This document shows positions 49,471 to 58,635 of a stretch of 64,000 bases of DNA, piece by piece. This stretch comes from Candidatus Kinetoplastibacterium blastocrithidii (ex Strigomonas culicis) (GTDB lineage: Bacteria; Pseudomonadota; Gammaproteobacteria; Burkholderiales; Burkholderiaceae_B), in the NCBI RefSeq assembly GCF_000319245.1, contig NC_019814.1:62001-126000 (forward strand), in the 5' to 3' direction. How positions within the stretch are numbered: the first letter of the stretch is position 1; each line of letters begins with the position of its first letter. Under the pieces are notes generated by a model that saw only the letters and a program-made list of their open reading frames with translations, was not told the origin of the DNA and ran no database searches. The position numbers and the translations under genes are program-made.

Positions 49471-50271
49471 ATGATACTTTTAATCGACTCTGGTAATAGC
49501 AGAATAAAAATAGGCTGGTCATTAAATAAGAATGGATGCATCCATAGAGAACCACATGTAAAAATATTTGATAATTTAAATATAAGGTCTCTTGGTCAGT
49601 GGCTATCTTGCTTGCCAAAAAAACCAAATCATGCTTTAGGAGTTAATGTAGCTGGAAAGCATCGTGAAAATGTAATAGAAAATGAACTAAATAATATTAA
49701 CTGTAAAATTGAATGGATAGTTGCTCAAACAAGAACATCTATACTAATAAACGAGTATAAAAATCCTAATCAATTAGGAGCAGATAGATGGGCAGCAATG
49801 CTAGGAATAGTGGAGAAACAGAAGAAAATTCACCCCCCACTAATTGTAGCAAGCTTCGGAACAACAACTACGATAGACATAATAAGCCCCAATAATATTT
49901 TTATAGGAGGTATAATTCTTCCTGGATCTTTCATGATGAGACAATCGCTAACAAACGGAACAGCAAATCTACCAATGTCTAGCGGAGAATCAATTGATTT
50001 GCCATTAGATACTATTAACTCTATAAATTCAGGAGTTTCCTCAGCACAATCTGGTGCATTAGCACGGCAATGTATAATAACATTTAAGAAATATAATGAA
50101 TTCCCAATAATATATGTAACCGGTGGGTTATGGCTAGAACTAGAAAAAGAAACTAGACAATTAATTAATGAGATAGCGTTTAAAAGCAGAAGCGAAAAAA
50201 AAACAGAAATAATATATGAAAATAGACCAGTACTAGATGGATTAGCTATCATTTCTAGAAATTATAACTAA
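49471..50271 (+). CDS. coaX: Type III pantothenate kinase
   Basis: Phosphorylates pantothenate, the first step to coenzyme A, in an enzyme insensitive to CoA. Motifs: MILLIDSGNSRIKIGW (phosphate loop), LGADRWAAM, SFGTTTTIDII and IILPGSFMM, followed by TGG. The ATG at 49471 directly after the birA stop is the natural start; the frame is open further upstream only by overlap with birA. With panB at 57.1 kb, part of the pantothenate-to-CoA path is present. Confidence 0.93.
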   Translation: MILLIDSGNSRIKIGWSLNKNGCIHREPHVKIFDNLNIRSLGQWLSCLPKKPNHALGVNVAGKHRENVIENELNNINCKIEWIVAQTRTSILINEYKNPNQLGADRWAAMLGIVEKQKKIHPPLIVASFGTTTTIDIISPNNIFIGGIILPGSFMMRQSLTNGTANLPMSSGESIDLPLDTINSINSGVSSAQSGALARQCIITFKKYNEFPIIYVTGGLWLELEKETRQLINEIAFKSRSEKKTEIIYENRPVLDGLAIISRNYN

Positions 50272-50284
50272 CTAATAAAATATT

Positions 50285-51568
50285 TTACAAAAAAACTTCT
50301 ATCTCCCTAATCACTCTATCAATAGAGCCTCTATGCGAATTTATCCACGACTTAGCGGATTCTCTCATTAGAGAAACTTTATTTGAATCTTCTAATAAGT
50401 ATTTCGCCATATTTATTGCCTCTTTAACATTAATCGCCCTTAATATAACACCAAATTCTTCTGCATCCACAGATAAATCTTGAAAATTAAAAGTATGAGG
50501 ACCTACAATTACAGGAATATTGGCAAAACACGCCTCTATAAAATTATGACCACCTAGTGGAGCAAAACTACCAGCAACTATAGAGACATCTGTCATCCCG
50601 TAGTAAAAAAACATCTCGCCCATAGAATCCCCTAATATAACACTAATATTATTAAGTGATCGGCCATCAGATATAGATGATTTTCTTTCAAATGTTATAT
50701 TCTCTTTTTTTAAGTAATCGGCAATAATATCAAACCTTTCTTCATGACGAGGCACTATCAGAAATATAATTTCATCCTTTCTGCATTGCTTTATATGCTC
50801 TATAAATATAGACTCTTCATTTTCTCTTATACTAGCTATAAGAACTATAGATTTTTTTATATTTTTTTTAAATTCTGCTCCTTTTTGTATTTGGTATTTA
50901 GGAACAGATATATCAAATTTAATATTACCAGTAACTATAGGTGATAAGGCTCCTGCTTTTTTTAACAAATAAGCATCTGAAATTGTTTGAGCCATAACTA
51001 AAGTTATATTCTCTAAAGATAAAGGAACTATTAACCTAAATCTCATCATGGTTGTAAAAGATCTCTTGGATAACCTGGCATTAACTAAAACAATAGGTAC
51101 TTTGTATTTATGTGTGTAATATAATAGGTTTGGCCAAATTTCTCTTTCTATTATGATGCAAAGACTAGGCTCATAGTACCTTAAGAATCTTTGAACAGAG
51201 CCAGGAAAATCATATGGTAAAAATACCAACATTATCCTCTTAGACATTGTCTCATTGCAGAATAATCTTTGTCCTTCTTCTTTAAAACTATAAGTGTTAC
51301 CTGTTATTAGAATCAATAATCCTCTGTCTAAGAGATGTCTAATCAGTGGATAGGAAGCTTTCAGTTCACCAATACTAGCAGCATGAATCCAGGCAATCTT
51401 ACCTTTTTTACACTGATGGATATTGATTTTATTTTCATTATAAAAGCCAAATCTCTCGGCGTAGAAAATAGTTTTCCTTGTTTTTTTATCACGAATGTAA
51501 AACAATACATATAACCAGACAAATGGGGCAAATAAGTACAATAGCAATGTATATAAAACATATATCAT
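50285..51568 (-). CDS. waaA: KDO transferase (lipid IVA)
   Basis: Transfers KDO from CMP-KDO to lipid IVA at the inner-membrane face. An N-terminal membrane anchor (residues 1-22) precedes a GT-B glycosyltransferase. Seen: IAWIHAASIGELKAS, EREIWPNLLYY, VNARLSKRSF and GSFAPLGGHNFIEA near the C-terminus. The 427-residue length is normal. It converges on coaX with 13 bases between. Together with kdsD, kdsC and lpxL it keeps early LPS assembly. Confidence 0.94.
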   Translation of the reverse strand: MIYVLYTLLLYLFAPFVWLYVLFYIRDKKTRKTIFYAERFGFYNENKINIHQCKKGKIAWIHAASIGELKASYPLIRHLLDRGLLILITGNTYSFKEEGQRLFCNETMSKRIMLVFLPYDFPGSVQRFLRYYEPSLCIIIEREIWPNLLYYTHKYKVPIVLVNARLSKRSFTTMMRFRLIVPLSLENITLVMAQTISDAYLLKKAGALSPIVTGNIKFDISVPKYQIQKGAEFKKNIKKSIVLIASIRENEESIFIEHIKQCRKDEIIFLIVPRHEERFDIIADYLKKENITFERKSSISDGRSLNNISVILGDSMGEMFFYYGMTDVSIVAGSFAPLGGHNFIEACFANIPVIVGPHTFNFQDLSVDAEEFGVILRAINVKEAINMAKYLLEDSNKVSLMRESAKSWINSHRGSIDRVIREIEVFL

Positions 51569-52046
51569 AAGAACAAAATAATACCTAAATTACGTCATGA
51601 TCAATTGTAGTGTCTACAAGAACAAGATAATAAATTAAATCAGAAATATATAACAGCTAATCTAATACTGACTTCACTAAGATAAAGTATGTACTACACA
51701 ATGGCTAGCAGTATTATCAGAAAACTGTATATAAAAAATAGCAATATATAGAACTATATTTTACTGTTCTTATATGATCAATAAATACACCTATAATTCA
51801 ACCTTAAACAACACTTGTCTTGGCTAATAATTGCTATTGAGGATTAGTGTATATTCATAAAATTATGTTATTTGCATAAGTATCATACATTCATTCAATC
51901 CTATTACACTAAAAACCTCAAATATTATTGTCCGTAAATAATCTAAACAAGCGACTTAAATATAAGATAGAAAAAGCTCACTAAAAACATAAAAAATAAC
52001 TTATAAATACTATGGATTATATCAAAATCAGTTATTACTAATTGCA
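51569..52046. other. Gene-free AT-rich region between waaA and aspS
   Basis: About 480 bases with stops in all frames and no RNA-like GC island. It should carry the waaA promoter at its left side and the aspS 3' end at its right. No strong hairpin with a T-run was found. It may be decayed coding DNA, but nothing recognisable remains. Confidence 0.5.
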
Positions 52047-53822
52047 TTACCTCAGTTTAACATGTAACTCCTTTAACTGATCATCATTAACAATAGATGG
52101 TGCTTCGGTTAATAAACATTGAGCCCTCTGAGTTTTAGGAAATGCTATAACATCTCTTATAGATTCAGAATTTGTTAAAAGAGCAACAATCCTATCAAGA
52201 CCGAAAGCTATACCACCATGAGGAGGAGCTCCATATCTTAAAGCATCTAGAAGAAAACCAAACTGCTCTCTTGACTCTTTTTCATTAATACCAAGAACCT
52301 TAAATATTTTCTCTTGCAAAATATTGTTAGATATTCTTATAGAACCACCTCCTATTTCCCATCCATTTAATACAATATCATAAGCTTTAGAGACAACTTT
52401 ATCATACTCTCCATTATCAATAAAAATATCATGACCATCTTTTATACTTGTAAAAGGATGATGCACGGCAGAATATCTATTATTCTGCTCATCAAATTCA
52501 AACATAGGAAAATCAATCACCCACAATGGTTTCCATCCCTCTGAAAACAAACCTGTAGCCTTTCCAAACTCACTACTACCTATCTTTATTCGTAAGGATC
52601 CAAGCGCATCATTCACTATTTTATTTTTATCTGCCACGAAGAATACAATGTCTCCATCTGTTAATTTAATACGCTCAATTAATTTTAATAAAATTGAATC
52701 ATCTATATTTTTTAATATTGGAGATTGCAATCCATCACGACCATCACTTACTTTATTAACCTTTATATATGCCAATCCTTTAGCGCCATAAATTCCTACA
52801 AATTTAGTATAATCATCTATCTCTTTTCTAGAAAAATTAACACCGCATGGTACTCTTAATGCAGCTACACGACTATCAGAACTAGTTGCTGCATTAGAAA
52901 AAATCTTTAGATCAGAATTTTCTACCACATCACTAACATCTATAAGCTTCAAATTTATTCTAAGATCTGGCTTATCAGAACCATAATTATATACCGCCTC
53001 TTTCCAAGAAATTACAGGAAAAGTTTCTGATAAATTAATATCTTTAACTCTCTTAAAAATAAATTTAATCATATCTTCAAAGATGCAACGTATATCCTTC
53101 TCTTCTAGAAATGATAACTCACAATCAATCTGTGTAAACTCTGGTTGCCTATCTGATCTAAGATCCTCATCGCGGAAACATTTTGTAATCTGATAATATC
53201 TATCAAAACCAGAAATCATTAACATTTGCTTAAATAGCTGTGGAGATTGAGGCAAAGCAAAGAAATGTCCCGCATTTACACGAGAAGGAACTAAATAATC
53301 ACGCGCTCCTTCTGGAGTACTCTTTGTTAATGTAGGAGTTTCTATTTCAATAAAGCCCATTTTATCTAAGAAACAGCGTGCAGCCGAAGAAACACTATAC
53401 CTAGTCATCAAATTTTTTTGCATCTTAGCTCTGCGCAAATCTAACACACGATTAAATAATCTTGTATTTTCTGACAAATTTGTATCTTCCAACTGAAATG
53501 GTAGTGCAACTGCTGTATTGAATACTGTAATTTCATCACATAAAACCTCTAGATTTCCGGTAGGCATGTCTATATTCACTGTTCCTTCTGGACGCAATTG
53601 AACTATACCCGTAATACCTATACAGAATTCATTACGAAGCATTTCTGAATCACTAAATACCTTTTTATCAGGGCTAAAAACAATTTGTATCAGACCTGTT
53701 CGATCACGTAAATCTATAAAAACTACACCACCATGATCACGACGACGATGAACCCATCCATAAAGAGTAACTTTCTGGCCTAAATTTTTATTACAAACCT
53801 GTCCGACATAGCAGGTACGCAT
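52047..53822 (-). CDS. aspS: Aspartyl-tRNA synthetase
   Basis: Charges tRNA(Asp) and, in genomes with GatCAB, often also tRNA(Asn). The N-terminal OB domain starts [20 protein letters not shown]. Class II motif 2 [18 protein letters not shown] and motif 3 [13 protein letters not shown] are intact, with the large bacterial insertion domain between. The 591-residue length is normal. Pairing with gatCAB suggests a non-discriminating role (inference). Confidence 0.96.
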   Translation of the reverse strand: MRTCYVGQVCNKNLGQKVTLYGWVHRRRDHGGVVFIDLRDRTGLIQIVFSPDKKVFSDSEMLRNEFCIGITGIVQLRPEGTVNIDMPTGNLEVLCDEITVFNTAVALPFQLEDTNLSENTRLFNRVLDLRRAKMQKNLMTRYSVSSAARCFLDKMGFIEIETPTLTKSTPEGARDYLVPSRVNAGHFFALPQSPQLFKQMLMISGFDRYYQITKCFRDEDLRSDRQPEFTQIDCELSFLEEKDIRCIFEDMIKFIFKRVKDINLSETFPVISWKEAVYNYGSDKPDLRINLKLIDVSDVVENSDLKIFSNAATSSDSRVAALRVPCGVNFSRKEIDDYTKFVGIYGAKGLAYIKVNKVSDGRDGLQSPILKNIDDSILLKLIERIKLTDGDIVFFVADKNKIVNDALGSLRIKIGSSEFGKATGLFSEGWKPLWVIDFPMFEFDEQNNRYSAVHHPFTSIKDGHDIFIDNGEYDKVVSKAYDIVLNGWEIGGGSIRISNNILQEKIFKVLGINEKESREQFGFLLDALRYGAPPHGGIAFGLDRIVALLTNSESIRDVIAFPKTQRAQCLLTEAPSIVNDDQLKELHVKLR

Positions 53823-53898
53823 TGGAACAACTCCATTTGATGATAACTAAAAGTGTACTATACCACTAACTAATATCTTAAATAATAATCTTTAAATA

Positions 53899-54501
53899 TT
53901 ATTTAATCTTATAAGTTGACACAACACCCATTGAAACAATATATTTCAGAGCAGTGTCTACATTCATATCCAAGGATTTAATAGAATCTTTTCTTACTAT
54001 TAAAAAAAACCCTGATGTTGGATTTGGAGCAGTAGGAACATAGACACTAACATAGTTATCATATGGCAAACAAGATATTATATTGTTTCCTGGAGAACCT
54101 GTAATGAAAGCCACCGTCCAACATTCATTTCGAGGATACTCAATCAATACAGCTTGTCTAAAAGATTGGCTATCTGTCGATAGAACTGTATCACTAACCT
54201 GCTTAACAGAATTATATATAGAACGAACCAATGGTATTTTCCCTAAAATAGTATTCCAATAACCCAACAAAGTACGTCCTATTAGATTGGCGGTCAACAC
54301 ACCACTTGTCCATATAACGACTACAACCAGAACCAACTGGAATCCAGGTATATAATGACCAAATAAAGACTTTGAAGATAAACACTCGGGGACAGAAGCT
54401 TCCAGTATGCTAACTAACAATCCTAATACCCATAGAGTTATAATTATTGGAACCCATACTAACAAACCAGTAATGAAATATTTCTTAAACATTTTTATCA
54501 C
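53899..54501 (-). CDS. DUF502 family membrane protein
   Basis: A 200-residue protein with two N-terminal membrane helices (about residues 8-32 and 55-75) and a conserved hydrophilic part with IPLVRSIYNSVKQVSDTVL and VSVYVPTAPNPTSGFFLIV, as in DUF502. Function is unknown. It lies upstream of aspS, as in Bordetella. A second ATG three codons in (54492) is an equally likely start. The FmdB-like zinc-ribbon gene often found before it is absent. Confidence 0.83.
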   Translation of the reverse strand: MIKMFKKYFITGLLVWVPIIITLWVLGLLVSILEASVPECLSSKSLFGHYIPGFQLVLVVVVIWTSGVLTANLIGRTLLGYWNTILGKIPLVRSIYNSVKQVSDTVLSTDSQSFRQAVLIEYPRNECWTVAFITGSPGNNIISCLPYDNYVSVYVPTAPNPTSGFFLIVRKDSIKSLDMNVDTALKYIVSMGVVSTYKIK

Positions 54502-54885
54502 TTTTAAAACATTACTAAGACAAAAACTCAGTGGTTAAAACTGAAATTTTAAGAAGATGAAGAAGAAACTGAAACTACAAAACTTTAAGTAATATCTAAG
54601 ATTCTAAAACAAATATTCTCCTAATAATTACTATATTTCATGAAAAATAATAACGAGATTAAATTACAATAGTCTAGTTTATAAATTTAGAAAATTATCA
54701 ACACTCTGATGAATTAATCAATATTATAATTTTTAATTGTTTAGATTTCACACAATAAGATCACAATCATCAATTAAACATGGAATTTCATTCATACAAA
54801 ACATATAATATAAACTATAAATAATTTTATGTGATAAGTATTTATAGTTTCTTACAAGAAAAAACTAAAAATCAGAAAACACTAC

Positions 54886-54922
54886 ATGATAGTGAACCCA
54901 ATGCGGAATGACACTATGTCAT
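54886..54922 (+). other. Bulged hairpin upstream of the aminotransferase
   Basis: ATGA and TAGTG (54886-54894) pair with CACTA and TCAT (54912-54922) with a two-base bulge, around a 17-base loop that is richer in GC than its surroundings. It lies seven bases before a second inverted repeat. The role is unknown. Confidence 0.5.
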
Positions 54923-54928
54923 ATGTTT

Positions 54929-54964
54929 AGCATATAACATAAAAATATTATAATGTTATATGCT
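54929..54964 (+). promoter_or_regulatory. Perfect 12-bp inverted repeat upstream of the aminotransferase
   Basis: AGCATATAACAT (54929-54940) and ATGTTATATGCT (54953-54964) are exact inverted copies with a 12-base spacer. A TATAAT at 54949-54954 falls inside and another at 54975-54980 follows. This arrangement suits an operator over a promoter or a leader hairpin, 42 bases before the gene. Confidence 0.5.
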
Positions 54965-55006
54965 GTGTCTAAATTATAATTTTTTAAATCTATATGAGAA
55001 TCATAT

Positions 55007-56212
55007 ATGGATAAATCAATAGAACAAGAATTTCATTTTTCGAAACGTTCTCAACAATTAAAAAGCTCTGCTATTCGTGAAATACTTAAAGTTACAGAAA
55101 GAGCAGAAATAATTTCATTTGCAGGTGGATTGCCAGCTCCTAGCGGATTCCCTGTAGATGTGATAAGAGCAGCGATTGATAAAGTATTACGAGATAATGG
55201 TAAAGTAGCACTTCAATATGGAACAACAGAGGGTTTTGCACCATTACGTAGCTGGATTTCTGAGGAGATGAATAAAAAAGGAGCAAATATAACTAGTGAT
55301 CAAGTATTAATGGTGTCTGGATCACAACAAGCTTTAGATCTAATAAGCAAAGTAATGGTTGATGAGGGAGATAAAATACTTGTTGAAAATCCAAGCTACC
55401 TAGGGGCTTTACAAGCCTTCAGTGTTTATCAGCCTAATTATATACCTGTATTAACTGATGACGGTGGTCTTGTCCCAGAGTCCATAACATCTCAGGTTGC
55501 TAAAAATGCACGTTTTATATATGCATTGCCTAATTTCCAGAATCCTACTGGACGTACATTAAATTTAGAAAGGCGTGAGAAATTAGTTAGTATAATGGCT
55601 AATCTAAATATTCCTATCATAGAAGATGATCCATACGGTGAACTAATATATGAAGGGACACCAAAACCAAGCCTACTTTCATTGTCAAGTAACCTTGGAG
55701 GCACTATTATAAGATTAGGGACCTTTTCCAAAGTACTAGCACCAGGTTTAAGATTGGGTTATGTTGTTGCTCCAACAAGTATAATCAGAAAACTTATACA
55801 AGCAAAGCAAGCAGCTGATCTTCATACTTGTACTCTAGCTCAGATGGCTGTGTATGAGGTGGTTAAGGACGGGTTTCTTGATAAGCATTTACCCAATGTA
55901 AGAAATATCTATAAAACTCAAGGTAGTTGTATGCTTGACGCTATCCAAAAAGAGTTCCCAGCCGAAACAAAATGGACAAAACCAGAAGGCGGTATGTTTT
56001 TATGGATAACTTTGCCAGAATATATTGACAGCACAGAACTTCTTAAGAAAGCTCTAAAGAGAGACGTAGCTTTTGTAACTGGCAAGCCTTTTTATATTGC
56101 TCCTGGCTATGGCCAGAACAACACTATACGTCTAAGTTTTGCAACTGTGCCAGAAGAAAAAATAAGACAAGGAATTTCTATTCTAGGACAATTAATAAAA
56201 GAGAATCTATAA
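55007..56212 (+). CDS. PLP-dependent aminotransferase (LysN/ARO8-like, class I)
   Basis: Fold-type I aminotransferase. Seen: SFAGGLPAPSGFP, QYGTTEGFAPLRSWI, PNFQNPTGRTL, IEDDPYGELIYEG and the PLP lysine in TFSKVLAPGLRLGY. Relatives include 2-aminoadipate aminotransferase and MocR-type enzyme domains; here no GntR DNA-binding domain is attached. It could act as a broad aminotransferase for branched-chain or aromatic amino acids (inference). The 401-residue length is normal. It is followed at five bases by ubiA. Confidence 0.87.
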   Translation: MDKSIEQEFHFSKRSQQLKSSAIREILKVTERAEIISFAGGLPAPSGFPVDVIRAAIDKVLRDNGKVALQYGTTEGFAPLRSWISEEMNKKGANITSDQVLMVSGSQQALDLISKVMVDEGDKILVENPSYLGALQAFSVYQPNYIPVLTDDGGLVPESITSQVAKNARFIYALPNFQNPTGRTLNLERREKLVSIMANLNIPIIEDDPYGELIYEGTPKPSLLSLSSNLGGTIIRLGTFSKVLAPGLRLGYVVAPTSIIRKLIQAKQAADLHTCTLAQMAVYEVVKDGFLDKHLPNVRNIYKTQGSCMLDAIQKEFPAETKWTKPEGGMFLWITLPEYIDSTELLKKALKRDVAFVTGKPFYIAPGYGQNNTIRLSFATVPEEKIRQGISILGQLIKENL

Positions 56213-56217
56213 ATAGA

Positions 56218-57135
56218 ATGAAAAACGACAAAAATCTTAATGATATTAATTTTAATAATTTCCTAAATACTATCTTACCAAGTAGCTGGATTCCTTTCAT
56301 TATGCTTTGTCGTTTAGATAGACCTATAGGTATATGGCTAACTATACTACCATGCTTTAGCGCTCTTATAATATGCTCTGAAGGAATACCGACTATCGGT
56401 AATATTTTTATTTTTTCCATAGGAGCAATATTAATGAGAAGTATCGGTTGTATATTTAATGATATTTGCGATCAAGAATTTGATAAAAAAGTAAGCCGGA
56501 CATGTTTTAGACCACTGGCTACTGGCAGCATAACCTCAAAAAAAGCTATTATATTCCTTTTAATACAATTAATGCTATGCTCCTTATTATTGTTATTTCT
56601 AAACTCTACTAGTAAATTTTTGAGCATAATATTAATTCCTATAGTTCTAATGTATCCCATATGTAAGAGATTTACTTATTGGCCACAAATTATTCTGGGG
56701 ATATGCTTTAATTGGGGAATACTAATAGCCTGGTCAGAAGTAAACAACTCTATTACTATCGACGCATTTCTGTTATGGATCGGAGCAATATCTTGGCAAG
56801 TTGGTTACGATACTATATATGCATATGTAGATGCAGATTACGACAAGAAAATAGGATTAAAATCCACAGCAATATTATTTTCAGAAAATGGAAAATTTTT
56901 TATAACCATATTCTACCTATTTTCATTAATATTATGGACTCTAGCCGGATACAATCTAAAACTGCATTTTAGCTACTATATTGGGATAACAATCATTTTT
57001 TTCCATTTTATATGGCAAATAAAAAATTTCCAACCACAAAGCCAAAAAAGAAACTTCTATTTGTTTCTTCAAAACGTATGGGTTGGAATATTACTAGTAT
57101 CATGCTCGCTTACAGGAACTATCTTTCTAAAATAG
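56218..57135 (+). CDS. ubiA: 4-hydroxybenzoate polyprenyltransferase
   Basis: Attaches the polyprenyl tail to 4-hydroxybenzoate in ubiquinone synthesis, in the inner membrane. Two Asp-rich motifs are visible: NDICDQEFDKKVSRT and DADYDKKIGLKSTA, with CRLDRPIGIWLTILPCF at the start and about eight helices. The 305-residue length is normal. Ubiquinone fits the ubiquinol-using cytochrome bd encoded here. It is convergent with panB, six bases away. Confidence 0.93.
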   Translation: MKNDKNLNDINFNNFLNTILPSSWIPFIMLCRLDRPIGIWLTILPCFSALIICSEGIPTIGNIFIFSIGAILMRSIGCIFNDICDQEFDKKVSRTCFRPLATGSITSKKAIIFLLIQLMLCSLLLLFLNSTSKFLSIILIPIVLMYPICKRFTYWPQIILGICFNWGILIAWSEVNNSITIDAFLLWIGAISWQVGYDTIYAYVDADYDKKIGLKSTAILFSENGKFFITIFYLFSLILWTLAGYNLKLHFSYYIGITIIFFHFIWQIKNFQPQSQKRNFYLFLQNVWVGILLVSCSLTGTIFLK

Positions 57136-57141
57136 AAATTA

Positions 57142-57960
57142 TTAATTTTTAGAGAAAAAATAATTTTCTTTATTAGGAAATATACCAGAACGAACCTCCT
57201 CAGCATAATATTTAGCTGCATGTTGTATATCTTTTCCTAGGCTAGCATAAGTTTTTACAAATTTTAGGGAAGCATCTGGATTCATACCTAATATATCATC
57301 CACTACAAGAACTTGACCATCACAGTCAGATGAGGCCCCTATTCCAATTACAGGAATATTTACTGCTTCTGTTACCTTTCTCCCTATAACCTCAGCAACA
57401 CACTCTAATACTATAGCAAACGCTCCGGACTGCTCTAAAGCAATAGCTTCTGATACAATGTTATCAACAATATGTTGATCAGGCCCCAGCGCCTTAAATC
57501 CCCCAGAAATATTAAATTTCTGAGGCATTAATCCTATGTGACCCATAACTGGTATGCCCCTTTTATGGAGAAAATGAATTGTTTCTACCATCTCTTCTCC
57601 ACCCTCAAGCTTTATACCACTGGCTTTTGTCTCTGACAAAATACGAGCTGCATTTCTAAATGCTTGCGACTTTGACTCTTGGTAAGTACCAAATGGCATA
57701 TCCACAATAATACAGGCCTGCTTAGAACTTCTAGTAACAGCAGCTCCATGAGCTATCATCATATCTAATGTTACTGACAGTGTATCATGGAAACCATAAA
57801 TAACCATTCCCAATGAATCACCAACTAATATAACATCAACATATGGGTCAATATGATTAGCTACTGGAGAAGTATATGCTGTTAACATCACTAACTTTCT
57901 TATACCTTTAGATTCTTTAATAAAAGGTATATTTTTACGATTTTGTTGAATAGTAGTCAT
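57142..57960 (-). CDS. panB: Ketopantoate hydroxymethyltransferase
   Basis: Makes ketopantoate from 2-oxoisovalerate and methylene-THF, the first step of pantothenate synthesis. Seen: MLTAYTSPVANHIDPYVDVILVGDSLGM, KLEGGEEM, GHIGLMPQ and ECVAEVIGRKVTE. The 272-residue length is normal. It stands as a single gene. Provision of pantothenate to the host is plausible for this type of symbiont but not shown by the sequence. Confidence 0.95.
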   Translation of the reverse strand: MTTIQQNRKNIPFIKESKGIRKLVMLTAYTSPVANHIDPYVDVILVGDSLGMVIYGFHDTLSVTLDMMIAHGAAVTRSSKQACIIVDMPFGTYQESKSQAFRNAARILSETKASGIKLEGGEEMVETIHFLHKRGIPVMGHIGLMPQKFNISGGFKALGPDQHIVDNIVSEAIALEQSGAFAIVLECVAEVIGRKVTEAVNIPVIGIGASSDCDGQVLVVDDILGMNPDASLKFVKTYASLGKDIQHAAKYYAEEVRSGIFPNKENYFFSKN

Positions 57961-58020
57961 ATTTAATGTTTTCTTATAAATTATATATCGACATTTTAGT
58001 CAAAATTATATTAGCTGCAA

Positions 58021-58458
58021 CTAAAAAGGAATATCATCTTCCATTTCAGAAATACTCATGGTATTCCTCTCGTTGTTTAAAGTATACGATCCTTTATCAG
58101 AAGATTCACTGACAGCTGTATCCTTGTTGCCTAACATTTGCATCTGATCACCAACTATCTCAGTGATATATCTATCAGATCCGGTATCTTTATCCTGCCA
58201 TTTTCTTGTCTTAAGTCTTCCTTCTAAATAAACTGGCCTTCCTTTTTTTAGAAATTCTCCTGCAATCTCTGCTAAACGGTTATATAGAACAACTCTATGC
58301 CATTCAGTCTCCTCCTTTCTATCACCACTACTCCTGTCTTTCCACTGAGATGTGGTAGCTATAGACAAGTTACAAATCGCAGAACCTTCAGGGGTATATC
58401 TCAACTCAGGATCGCGTCCTAAATTTCCTAAAAGTATGACTTTATTAACAGATGCCAC
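58021..58458 (-). CDS. ssb: Single-stranded DNA-binding protein
   Basis: Coats single-stranded DNA in replication and repair. The OB fold starts [21 protein letters not shown], with [21 protein letters not shown]. The acidic tail ends in MEDDIPF, which recruits partner proteins. GGAG lies eight bases before the GTG at 58458, so that codon is preferred over the GTG three codons upstream at 58467. At 145 residues the linker is short. It is divergent from uvrA, the common proteobacterial layout. Confidence 0.94.
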   Translation of the reverse strand: MASVNKVILLGNLGRDPELRYTPEGSAICNLSIATTSQWKDRSSGDRKEETEWHRVVLYNRLAEIAGEFLKKGRPVYLEGRLKTRKWQDKDTGSDRYITEIVGDQMQMLGNKDTAVSESSDKGSYTLNNERNTMSISEMEDDIPF

Positions 58459-58635
58459 TATAATCACTCCAGATTATTAATAAAATTTGCTTCCAAATAT
58501 TAAATTAAAAAAAATTGTTTATATTACTAAGCTCAATAAATAATTTAAGAACAAAACATCCAATCTTAACAGATGAAATATACTTATGTTTTATATAAGT
58601 AGAATACAATATTTCCTTTAATTAAAAATTTTATA

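Larger units (their letters stand above)
54502..55006. other. 505-base intergenic region before the aminotransferase
   Basis: AT-rich DNA without a reading frame of note, between two divergent genes. Its right part holds two adjacent hairpins (54886-54922 and 54929-54964) just before the aminotransferase start; the left part shows nothing recognisable. Confidence 0.6.

Noticed and set aside
54540-54620. Serine-run reading (minus strand, VSVSSSSS then stop) as an FmdB-like gene fossil upstream of the DUF502 gene
   Set aside because: Position fits, but only about ten codons are open and no CxxC zinc-ribbon motif is found upstream; too weak to claim.
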